Origin: JAYGED01 sp046582565
GTDB taxonomy: Bacteria > Pseudomonadota > Alphaproteobacteria > JAAXGF01
Length of the DNA stretch: 6,999 nucleotides
NCBI GenBank assembly: GCA_046582565.1
Contig: JAYGED010000083.1
Coordinates: 1-6,999 of the forward strand
Direction: 5' to 3'
A model generated the notes under the pieces. The model was not told the DNA's origin. It saw only the letters and a program-made list of their open reading frames with translations, and made no database searches. Shown piece after piece: positions 1-6,402 of this stretch (position 1 is the first letter of the stretch; each line of letters opens with the position of its first letter). Made by a program: the position numbers and the translations under genes.

Positions 1-1
1 C

Positions 2-97
2 ATCCCCAAGCACCACTTCCATCTCTATCTCAAGGAATGTGAGTGGCGCTTCAACTACCGGCCTACAGCCAATCTGTTGAAGGTTCTAACGCAATAG
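2..97 (+). CDS. IS1595-family (ISXO2-like) transposase, C-terminal fragment, cut by the window edge
   Basis: The frame starting at base 2 is open and reads 31 residues to a TAG stop at 95-97. It contains HHFHLYLKECEWRFNYR, which I recognise as the conserved end of the ISXO2-like DDE transposase domain of the IS1595 family; the family usually ends shortly after this EWRFN motif, as here. Only the tail is visible, so I cannot tell whether the element is intact to the left. I did not find a convincing right terminal inverted repeat or target duplication in the 104 bases after the stop; finding either would need the element's other end. The fragment lies on the same strand as the HPt gene and ends about 100 bases before it. 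Confidence 0.75.
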   Translation: MPKHHFHLYLKECEWRFNYRPTANLLKVLTQ

Positions 98-201
98 GCC
101 AAAATGTGATTACTTCGAGCTTATCTATGTCAGCCCCTAAATTTATATAAACGATACGGGCCTACAATCTCTCTTTCTCTGTATAAGAGGCCCTTACGAG
201 C
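98..201 (+). promoter_or_regulatory. Intergenic spacer between transposase and HPt gene, with a weak candidate promoter
   Basis: This spacer is visibly richer in A and T than the rest of the window. Around 141-151 it reads ATTTATATAAA, which could supply a -10 element (TATAAA at 146-151). No good -35 sits at the right distance: the best partner is TTATCT at 121-126, a poor match with a 19-nt gap. A Shine-Dalgarno-like AAGAGG lies at 185-190, 11 nt before the ATG at 202. The spacer should also contain the right end of the insertion element. The promoter assignment is a guess from base composition and position. Confidence 0.25.
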
Positions 202-1029
202 ATGAAAATGACCCACACCGACAGTGACGCCGTCGCCAATACAATCATGCTGCAGCTGCGCGAGGAATTCCTTACCGATAGTCAGAGCCGGTTGGAAAAA
301 TTGGACGCCTGCATCGCATCGCTGATGGTGGTCGAGGGTGACGGCACTGACCACCTCACTGAATTCCGGCGTGAAGTCCATAGCTTGAAGGGAATGGGGG
401 GATCGTTCGGCTTCCCCTCCATCAGCCTGATCTGCCATCGCCTGGAAGATTACCTTTCATCGACCGGCGCCCCCACCAAGACACAGCTCGGTGATTTGCA
501 GGTCTTCGTCGATCGGTTGTCCGACATTAACGACGAAGGCGTCGACCCGGTTGACGACGCGACCAACACGATCCTGCGGGCCTTGCCGGTCTACACCGAC
601 TTCGACCCCTCGGAAGTCACCCAGCGCGATGTCGAGGTGCTCTTGGTGATTCCGTCGCGGGCTCTCGGGAAAATTATTGCTCGCGAACTCCAAGCCTGCG
701 GATACAGGATAATTTCGGCGCAAACAGCCAGCATGGCCTTCGACATCGCCATCAAGATGCGGCCAGACATTATTATTACCTCTGCCGTGCTCGATCCGGT
801 GGGCGGCATCGACCTGATTCGAGTCTTCGCGGCCATGGCGATCACCGAAGGCATACCCATCGCGGTGCTCACCAGCTTTGCTCGCAACCACCATGATTTC
901 CAACGTCTGCCAGAAGGCGCCGCGGTCATCCGCCTCGACGATCATCTCAAGGACGATCTCGCCAACGTCATCGCCGATTTCGAACAGCGGATGGAAGAAA
1001 CTGCAGCGGTTGCGACCGGCAAGGCTTAA
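202..1029 (+). CDS. HPt-domain protein with a degenerate C-terminal receiver (pseudo-receiver) domain
   Basis: This is a 275-residue soluble two-component signalling protein with no signal peptide or membrane segment. Residues about 15-130 form an HPt domain; the motif HSLKGMGGSFGF places the phosphorylatable histidine at His60, and a second helix with CHRLEDYL follows. Residues about 143-260 have the receiver (REC) pattern, but the key residues are absent. The acidic pair after the first strand is Ile-Pro (VLLVIPSR, 146-153), the phospho-acceptor Asp is Ser194 (PDIIITSAVLDPVGG), and the switch lysine position appears to be Arg244; the Thr/Ser position is kept (T224). It can probably accept or pass phosphate through His60, while the REC fold likely acts as a binding module. 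The ATG at 202 has an SD-like AAGAGG 11 nt upstream; the in-frame ATG at 208 is an alternative. No cognate kinase is in the window. The gene ends 14 nt before the convergent operon, to which it has no evident functional link. Confidence 0.85.
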   Translation: MKMTHTDSDAVANTIMLQLREEFLTDSQSRLEKLDACIASLMVVEGDGTDHLTEFRREVHSLKGMGGSFGFPSISLICHRLEDYLSSTGAPTKTQLGDLQVFVDRLSDINDEGVDPVDDATNTILRALPVYTDFDPSEVTQRDVEVLLVIPSRALGKIIARELQACGYRIISAQTASMAFDIAIKMRPDIIITSAVLDPVGGIDLIRVFAAMAITEGIPIAVLTSFARNHHDFQRLPEGAAVIRLDDHLKDDLANVIADFEQRMEETAAVATGKA

Positions 1030-1033
1030 TATC

Positions 1034-1046
1034 TGAGGCTGCCTCA
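1034..1046. repeat. Short perfect inverted repeat at the convergent gene junction
   Basis: TGAGGC-T-GCCTCA spans the 14-nt gap between the two convergent genes and includes the stop codon of the - strand gene. As RNA it would form a 5-bp stem with a 3-nt loop on either strand. Neither side is followed by a clear U tract, so a role as a bidirectional terminator is possible but weakly supported. A GC-rich stretch at 1047-1064 could also fold, but it lies within coding sequence. Confidence 0.3.
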
Positions 1047-3050
1047 TCCCCGCCGGCGGCGGGATCTCCTCTCGCCCTCGGGTGTGGCGGCTTCTTTCGG
1101 CTCCGGCAGGGTCACCACTTTGGCCAGGTTCGGGAAAGCGTGGGTCTTGTGGGGCAGCGCCATGGCCTCGATGAAATGCTCCTGAAAGCGCGGCTCGACG
1201 GCGGTCTCGATCTTTTCGACCCGGCGCACAACGCTCTCGATTTCGGCCCGCCCTGCCCGGTTGAGCAAAGCGATGCGCGCGCCGGTGCCGGCCGCATTGC
1301 CGGCGGCGGCCACACGGTCGAGGGGGCAATCGGGGATCATCCCCATGACCATGGCCCGCTTGACGTCGATATGGCTGCCGAAGGCGCCGGTCAGCACGAT
1401 GCGATCGACCGAGTCCACGCCCGCACGGTCCATCAGCAGGCGCGCCCCCGCATAGAGCGCCGCCTTGGCGAGCTGGATGGCGCGCACGTCATTCTGGGTG
1501 ATGCGCATTTCCGGCGTGCCGTCGTACAACACATAGGAGAAGGTGCGCTCGTCGGCGACCACGCGGGAGGTACGCTGCGCCATGGCGCCGTCGATAGCGC
1601 CGTCGGACGCCAGGATGCCGGCGAGATACATCTCGGCAATCACCTCGATGATGCCTGATCCGCAAATTCCCGTCACCTTGGCGTCGAAGCCTTCCTCGTT
1701 CGACCATAGCTCGCTGCCGATCACCGAGAAGCGCGGCTCCAGGCTGTCCGGATCGATGCGCACGCGCTCGATGGCGCCGGGGGCGGCGCGCTGGCCGCAA
1801 CTGATTTGTGCGCCCTCGAAGGCGGGGCCCGTCGGGCTTGAAGCGGCGAGCAGCCGGTCGCGGTTGCCCAGCACGATCTCCGCGTTGGTGCCGACATCGA
1901 CGATCAGCATCAGCTCTTTGGAGAGATGCGGCCCTTCGGCGAGGATCACGCCTGCCATATCGGCGCCCACATGGCCGGCGATGCAGGGCAACACATAGAC
2001 CCGGGCGTTCCTGTGGACATTGAGGTCAAGCTCGCTCGCCCAGATGGTCAGGGCTTCGTCCGTGGCCAGGGCGAAGGGCGCCATGCCGAGCTCGATGGGG
2101 CTCACGCCGAGCAGAAGATGATGCATGATGGGATTGCCGACGAAGGTAATTTCAAGAATATCGCTGGCCTCGATCCCGGCCTCGGCGGCGACCTCGGCGG
2201 CGAGCTTGTCGATGGTCTCGCGCACCACCCTGGTCATCTCGCCGTCGCCGCCGGGATTCATCATCAGATAGGAGACCCGGCTCATGAGGTCTTCGCCGAA
2301 ACGGATTTGCGGGTTCATGGCGCCCGCCGCGGCGACCACTTCACCGGTCGACAGATCGCAGAGATGGGCAGCGATTGTGGTCGAGCCTATATCCACGGCG
2401 AGGCCGTGGGCGCGGTCGGCGAAGCCCGAGCGCACGGCGATGATCTGAGCCCCTTCGCGCACCGCAACGGTAACTTTCCAATCGCCCTTGCGTAAGGCGC
2501 TTTGCAAGCCGTGCAGCACGCGCAAATCCGCATGCAGTTCGCCGAGCCCCCATTGCGCCTGAAGCGCCAGAATCACCCGCCTCAGATCGGACGCCGGGTC
2601 GTCCATGTCGGGCTGGGCGACCTCGACATAATGCAGGGTGACAACCGGATCGATTTCTATGACCCGGGCGTCGGCGCGTTTTCGCACGAGCTGTTTATGG
2701 ACCTGGCTTTCCGCGGGAACATCGATCACCACATCTCCGCGCACCCGAGTCTGGCAACTCAGTCGGCGGCCAGGCTCCAGGCCGCGCTTCTCGGCGTAGC
2801 GGGACTCTGCGACGTTGATATCGGTCAGGTTTTCGGGCCGCGAGGTGATGCCGTGCTTGGCGAATTCACCGTCGCTCAAGGTGATCTGGCAGCGGCCGCA
2901 CAGAGCCCGTCCGCCACAGACGGAATCGATATCGACGCCGAGATCGCGTGCCGCATCGAGCAGCGGTGTATCGAGCGCGAATCGCCCGCGCAGCCCCGAC
3001 GGAGTGAAGACGACCAATGCGTCATTCACAATGGGGGCGTCTTCAGCCAC
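1044..3050 (-). CDS. [2Fe-2S] ferredoxin / ASKHA-domain corrinoid activation protein (RACo/RamA functional class)
   Basis: This 668-residue protein matches the reductive activators of corrinoid-dependent methyltransferases, which use ATP hydrolysis to reduce inactive Co(II) corrinoid back to Co(I). Residues about 12-110 are a plant-type [2Fe-2S] domain with Cys45, Cys51 and Cys54 (CGGRALCGRC) and Cys99 (LSCQT). A linker domain follows to about residue 210. The rest is the ASKHA (actin/Hsp70-like) ATPase core of the DUF4445 type: DIGSTT at 219-224, VDVGTN near 383, GICGSG near 460 and LTGAFGSHID near 552. The fold is like RACo; archaeal RamA instead carries [4Fe-4S] clusters. The protein ends in an arginine tail (ERRSRRRRG). 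The start is GTG at 3050, overlapping the preceding gene by 8 nt (GTGGCTGA). No SD is visible, which suggests translational coupling. It is the last gene of the operon. Assignment to corrinoid reactivation is from domain architecture plus the neighbouring methyltransferase. Confidence 0.9.
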   Translation of the reverse strand: MAEDAPIVNDALVVFTPSGLRGRFALDTPLLDAARDLGVDIDSVCGGRALCGRCQITLSDGEFAKHGITSRPENLTDINVAESRYAEKRGLEPGRRLSCQTRVRGDVVIDVPAESQVHKQLVRKRADARVIEIDPVVTLHYVEVAQPDMDDPASDLRRVILALQAQWGLGELHADLRVLHGLQSALRKGDWKVTVAVREGAQIIAVRSGFADRAHGLAVDIGSTTIAAHLCDLSTGEVVAAAGAMNPQIRFGEDLMSRVSYLMMNPGGDGEMTRVVRETIDKLAAEVAAEAGIEASDILEITFVGNPIMHHLLLGVSPIELGMAPFALATDEALTIWASELDLNVHRNARVYVLPCIAGHVGADMAGVILAEGPHLSKELMLIVDVGTNAEIVLGNRDRLLAASSPTGPAFEGAQISCGQRAAPGAIERVRIDPDSLEPRFSVIGSELWSNEEGFDAKVTGICGSGIIEVIAEMYLAGILASDGAIDGAMAQRTSRVVADERTFSYVLYDGTPEMRITQNDVRAIQLAKAALYAGARLLMDRAGVDSVDRIVLTGAFGSHIDVKRAMVMGMIPDCPLDRVAAAGNAAGTGARIALLNRAGRAEIESVVRRVEKIETAVEPRFQEHFIEAMALPHKTHAFPNLAKVVTLPEPKEAATPEGERRSRRRRG

Positions 3051-3948
3051 GGCGGCGGCGGCCTGAGCGGCGTCCGTTGCCGGCGAACTCTTCGCCCTCG
3101 GCGGCGGGCGGGCGAAAGCGTTTGATCCAGCGCGTGCAGTTGCTGTCGTGGCCCATCATCACATCGCCGCCCATGGTGGCGGTGATGACCTCCTCGTGCA
3201 GCGGGCTGGTGATCGCCGAGGTCATGCCGGCGCCCATGGCCATGGTCAGGAAGGCGGCGTTGAGGCCGTTGCGGTCGGGCAGGCCGAAGCTGATATTCGA
3301 GGCGCCGCAGGTGGTGTTGACTTTAAGCTCCTCGCGCAGGCGGCGGATGATCTTGAAAGCGGTGATACCGGCGACATTGATGGCGCCGACCGGCATGACC
3401 AGCGGATCGACAATCACGTCACAGGCGGGGATACCGTAGTCCGCGGCCCGCTCAACGATCTTCTTGGCGACCGCGAAGCGCTCATCCGGGTCTTCGGAAA
3501 TACCGGTCTCGTCATTCGAGATGGCGACCACGGCGGCGCCGTATTTCTTGATCAGGGGCAGCACCTGTTCGAGGCGTTCTTCCTCGCCGGTGACTGAATT
3601 GACCAGGGCCTTGCCCTTGTACACCGAGAGGCCGGATTCGAGGGCCTCGACGATGGATGAGTCGATCGACAGGGGAACGTCGGTCAGCGACTGCACAAGC
3701 TTGATCGCCTCGGCCAAAATCTTTGGCTCGTCGGCAAGCGGGATACCGGCGTTGACGTCGAGCATATGGGCGCCCGCCGCAACCTGGGCCAGGGCGTCGC
3801 TCTCGACCCGGCTATAATCGCCCGCTGCCATCTCGGCGGCCAGCAGCTTGCGCCCGGTCGGGTTGATACGCTCGCCGATGATGACGAACGGTCGGTCAAA
3901 GCCGATCACCACCTCGCGGGTGGCTGAACTCAGCATGGTCTCGGTCAT
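3043..3948 (-). CDS. Methyltetrahydrofolate:cobalamin (corrinoid protein) methyltransferase, pterin-binding TIM barrel
   Basis: This 301-residue cytoplasmic enzyme belongs to the dihydropteroate-synthase-like family that includes acetogenic AcsE/MeTr and MtgA. It moves a methyl group between corrinoid cobalt and tetrahydrofolate. Pterin-site motifs align by eye with Moorella AcsE: IGERIN at 24-29, LDVNAG at 63-68, Asp96 in SIDSS (AcsE Asp75), Asn117 in LVNSV (Asn96), Asp181 in IVDPLVMP (Asp160) and Asn218 in GASNISFG (Asn199). All polar pterin-contact residues are therefore present. Compared with AcsE it has about 20 extra N-terminal residues and a C-terminal extension ending SGRRRRG. The ATG at 3948 shares an ATGA overlap with the stop of the upstream reductase, and AAGGAA (rc of 3954-3959) is a good SD. 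In this operon the likely direction is methyl-cobalamin plus THF to methyl-THF, as in demethylation pathways. There is no B12-binding domain here, so a separate corrinoid protein must be the partner. Confidence 0.9.
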   Translation of the reverse strand: MTETMLSSATREVVIGFDRPFVIIGERINPTGRKLLAAEMAAGDYSRVESDALAQVAAGAHMLDVNAGIPLADEPKILAEAIKLVQSLTDVPLSIDSSIVEALESGLSVYKGKALVNSVTGEEERLEQVLPLIKKYGAAVVAISNDETGISEDPDERFAVAKKIVERAADYGIPACDVIVDPLVMPVGAINVAGITAFKIIRRLREELKVNTTCGASNISFGLPDRNGLNAAFLTMAMGAGMTSAITSPLHEEVITATMGGDVMMGHDSNCTRWIKRFRPPAAEGEEFAGNGRRSGRRRRG

Positions 3949-4973
3949 GTTGTTTCCTTGTGCACTATGGGCCTTGTGTTTTTTTGGGCGCGTTTGTGAT
4001 GGTCATGGGGGCGGCGACCGCTGCGGACGCCAGACTCGGTTATGATCTCGGAAACCAATTCTTCCTGGCGATACGCCATCAGATGTACCCCGGCAACCCC
4101 TTTGATGTCACGGATTGCTTGAATCAATTCGACGCATATTCGCTTGCCCTCGAGTTTCTGTTTTTCGGCCCCCTCGAGCCTGGCAATAATCTCGTCGGGA
4201 ATATGCACGCCGGGAACATTGCTGCGTATCCAGCGGGCGGCGCGCGCCGAGGCGAGCGGCCCAACCCCGACCAATATGAAACAGCGCTCATCCAGTCCCA
4301 TGTCGCGCACCCGCTCCATGTAGCTCTCCAGGCGGGCGATGTCGTAGCAATATTGGGTCTGCACAAACTGAGCCCCGGCGGCGATCTTCTTGGCCAGACG
4401 CAGGGGTCGGTAATCATAGGGCGGCACGAAGGGATTGGCCGCCGCGCCGAGGAACACCTTGGGCGGTGTGGTCAGGGGGCGGCCCGACAGAAACCGGGAG
4501 GCATCGCGCATGGTGCGGATGGTTTCGAGCAGGGAAATGCTGTCGAGGTCGAACACCGGCTTGGCGCCGGGTTGATCGCCGGCCTGCACGCCGTCGCCGG
4601 TAAGGCACAGAATGCTGCAAACGCCGATCGCCGCCGCCCCCAACACGTCGCCCTGAATGGCGATGCGGTTGCGGTCGCGGCAGGAAATCTGCATGACCGG
4701 CGAATAGCCGGCGTTGGACAGCAGGCTGCAAATGCCGATGCTCGACATATGGGTGTTGGCGCCCGAGGCGTCGGTTGCATTGATCGCGTCACAGACTTCG
4801 CCGAGCACCAGGGCGCGCTCATAGACATCGCGCGGGTCGGCGGAATCCGGCGGATTAAGCTCGGCGGTGACGGCGAACTTGCCGGCTCTGAGCACCCTCT
4901 CCAGACGGCCGGGCGAGGAAGAACCGGGCGGTGGCTGATCGGGGTTGGTCGGATCGACCGGACCGAGTCCCAT
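3945..4973 (-). CDS. metF: Methylenetetrahydrofolate reductase, MetF family, second paralogue of the operon
   Basis: This 342-residue flavin-dependent TIM barrel interconverts 5,10-methylene-THF and 5-methyl-THF. Motifs matching E. coli MetF are Glu38 in TAELNPPDSAD (E. coli Glu28), the Thr67 region NATDASGANTH, Asp127 in CLTGDG (Asp120) and Gln207 in VQTQYCYD (Gln183). By eye, Gln95 and Thr125 replace E. coli His88 and Arg118, both FAD contacts. There is no C-terminal SAM-regulatory domain, as in bacterial MetF. A Pro/Ser-rich extension (DPTNPDQPPPGSSSPG, about 7-22) precedes the barrel, and a polar, basic tail of roughly 30 residues follows it. The ATG at 4973 overlaps the upstream stop as TGATG, preceded by GAGGG, which supports this start despite the odd N-terminus. 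The stop overlaps the next ATG as ATGA. In a demethylation operon the physiological direction is probably oxidation of methyl-THF. It is close in sequence to the gene at 5461-6402. Confidence 0.88.
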   Translation of the reverse strand: MGLGPVDPTNPDQPPPGSSSPGRLERVLRAGKFAVTAELNPPDSADPRDVYERALVLGEVCDAINATDASGANTHMSSIGICSLLSNAGYSPVMQISCRDRNRIAIQGDVLGAAAIGVCSILCLTGDGVQAGDQPGAKPVFDLDSISLLETIRTMRDASRFLSGRPLTTPPKVFLGAAANPFVPPYDYRPLRLAKKIAAGAQFVQTQYCYDIARLESYMERVRDMGLDERCFILVGVGPLASARAARWIRSNVPGVHIPDEIIARLEGAEKQKLEGKRICVELIQAIRDIKGVAGVHLMAYRQEELVSEIITESGVRSGRRPHDHHKRAQKNTRPIVHKETT

Positions 4974-5449
4974 CAGTCCCGGCCCTCGCTTTCCTGGTCA
5001 GCAAACATGTTGCCTTCCCGGGTCACGCGCAGCCAGGAGGAGGTCTCCGACAGCCGCTGATCGAGCGGATCCTGAACCAGGGTGATAACCATGCCATTGT
5101 CCATCCGCTGGGCGCCGTCCCAGGCTTCCACCCAGACGCAGCGCATGGTGGGAATGACTTCGCAACCGCCGTCGAGACGAACCCCGCCACAGGGACCGTT
5201 GCGCAAGGATTTCGGGCAGTTCATGGGACACGACATGCCCGTCGAGCGCAGGGCGCATTGGCCGCACATGCGGCAATCGAACATGAAACCCTTGATAACC
5301 CGCTCGGCCGCGGCCATGGGCGCTTCGAGCCGGCTGTAGCCGATCCTGTCGAACAGGGGATGGAGACGCATCAACAGGCTGAAGAATTTATTGTACAGCC
5401 ACTCCAGCATCCCTGCGTTGCGTACCGACCAGCGACGGACCGCGTACAT
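4973..5449 (-). CDS. Cysteine-rich MTHFR_C / MetV-like protein
   Basis: This 158-residue protein belongs to the 'methylenetetrahydrofolate reductase C-terminal' family (PF12225), the MetV subunit of MetFV-type reductases in acetogens. Eight cysteines sit between residues 59 and 104: Cys59, 62 and 65 (CRMCGQC), 74, 78, 87, 96 and 104, with the strongly conserved CPKxLRNGPCGG segment. Spacing suggests one or more Fe-S clusters or a metal site; in MetFV systems MetV is thought to pass electrons to or from the MetF flavin. The first 50 residues are mostly helical and hydrophobic (W/L/F-rich, residues 14-37) and may bind a partner or the membrane surface. The gene lies between two MetF paralogues, so either or both could be its partner. 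The start at 5449 follows the upstream stop by 11 nt, with a TAAGG SD overlapping that stop. Its own stop overlaps the next start by one base. Confidence 0.88.
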   Translation of the reverse strand: MYAVRRWSVRNAGMLEWLYNKFFSLLMRLHPLFDRIGYSRLEAPMAAAERVIKGFMFDCRMCGQCALRSTGMSCPMNCPKSLRNGPCGGVRLDGGCEVIPTMRCVWVEAWDGAQRMDNGMVITLVQDPLDQRLSETSSWLRVTREGNMFADQESEGRD

Positions 5450-5458
5450 GTCGCGGCG

Positions 5459-5463
5459 CCTTA
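5459..5463 (-). promoter_or_regulatory. Ribosome binding site overlapping the upstream stop codon
   Basis: Read on the - strand, the TAA stop of the first MetF gene continues as TAAGG, which puts an SD core 9 nt before the ATG at 5449. This supports that start for the MetV-like gene and couples its translation to the upstream gene. Confidence 0.5.
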
Positions 5464-6402
5464 AACCGCCGGTGATCGCGCGACGAGGACGCCGGAGTCC
5501 TCGATCACCCGGGCGATCGACGCTTCCCCGGCGGGCGCCATGAGATGGGCGCCCGAGACTCCGTCGATATCGCGCAGCTCAGCCAACAGCTCAGCGCAGA
5601 TGGCGCGGCCTTCGGCCCGTTGATCCTCGGCCCCATCGAGACGCGCGATGAGAGACTCGGGAACATGCACGCCGAACAGCTTGTCATTCATCCAGCGCGC
5701 CGACTTGGCCGAGACCAGCGGCCCGATGCCGATCAGGTAATAAACCCGCTCCGTAATGCCTTCATCAGCCAGCCGCGCCATGTAGCGGCGCAGAACGTCC
5801 ATGTCGAAACAATATTGGGTCTGGAAGAAATTGGCGCCGGCGTCGATCTTAGCAAGGATGCCGTCCGGTTTCCAATTTTCGTCGAGTGGCCGGGGCGCGT
5901 CGGCGGCGCCGATAAACAGCCCCGGCGCCGGCGAGATCGCGCGGCCGCCGGGAAAGGCGCCTTGGTTCATGCATCGCGCCGTGCTCAGCAGATCGCGGGT
6001 ATCGAGATCATAGACCCCCTTGGCGTCGGGCTGGTCGCCGGCCGACGGGTCGTCGCCGTACAGGCAGAGGATATTGGGAACTCCAAGGGCCGCGGCGCCC
6101 AGCAGATCGCCCTGCAAGGCCAACCGGTTGCGGTCGCGCACGGTAAACTGCAACACCGGCTCGATGCCGTCCCGGGCGAGGATGGCAGCGCAGGCCAGGG
6201 CCGACATATGGGCACGCGCGCCGGCTCCGTCGGTCACATTGACCGCATCGGCGAGGCCCTTGAGCATGCCGGCGCGCTCAAGCACCCGGGCCGGGTCGGC
6301 GGAATCGGGCGGCGAGGTCTCAGCGGTCACAGCGAAATCACCGCGCCGCAGGGTCGCTTCCAGTTTGCCGCCGCCGATACGCGTTTGCGCTACGTCATTC
6401 AT
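5461..6402 (-). CDS. metF: Methylenetetrahydrofolate reductase, MetF family, first paralogue of the operon
   Basis: This 313-residue flavoprotein-type reductase is a paralogue of the one at 3945-4973; the two align almost without gaps over the whole barrel, with roughly half the residues identical by eye. Conserved catalytic positions are Glu28 in TAETSPPDSAD, Asp117 in CLYGDD and Gln196 in FQTQYCFD. As in the other copy, the E. coli FAD contacts His88 and Arg118 are replaced, here by Gln and Tyr. It lacks the N-terminal Pro-rich extension and basic tail of the second copy and ends shortly after DSGVLVARS. The frame is open further upstream to 6522, but the ATG at 6402 is preferred: it has a strong GGGAGG SD 5 nt away, gives the family length, and overlaps the upstream gene by only 8 nt (ATGAATGA). 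It probably acts with the MetV-like protein encoded immediately downstream. Direction in the cell is inferred to be methyl-THF oxidation. Confidence 0.88.
   Translation of the reverse strand: MNDVAQTRIGGGKLEATLRRGDFAVTAETSPPDSADPARVLERAGMLKGLADAVNVTDGAGARAHMSALACAAILARDGIEPVLQFTVRDRNRLALQGDLLGAAALGVPNILCLYGDDPSAGDQPDAKGVYDLDTRDLLSTARCMNQGAFPGGRAISPAPGLFIGAADAPRPLDENWKPDGILAKIDAGANFFQTQYCFDMDVLRRYMARLADEGITERVYYLIGIGPLVSAKSARWMNDKLFGVHVPESLIARLDGAEDQRAEGRAICAELLAELRDIDGVSGAHLMAPAGEASIARVIEDSGVLVARSPAV

Noticed and set aside
130..438. - strand open frame of 102 codons overlapping the HPt gene start
   Set aside because: It covers the spacer and HPt coding region in antisense, with no recognisable motif or ribosome binding site.
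457..1329. - strand open frame of 290 codons spanning the HPt gene and the end of the ASKHA gene
   Set aside because: It runs antisense to the HPt/receiver gene and out of frame with the ASKHA gene; its low-complexity Arg/Gly/Pro product matches no family.
3945..4050. Possible frameshift making the basic tail of the second MetF
   Set aside because: The tail reads cleanly to a stop that forms a normal ATGA overlap with the next gene, so the frame is probably genuine.
3960..5060. Long + strand open frame (366 codons) opposite the second MetF and MetV genes
   Set aside because: It is antisense to well-recognised conserved genes, has no family resemblance, and is expected from GC-rich codon bias.
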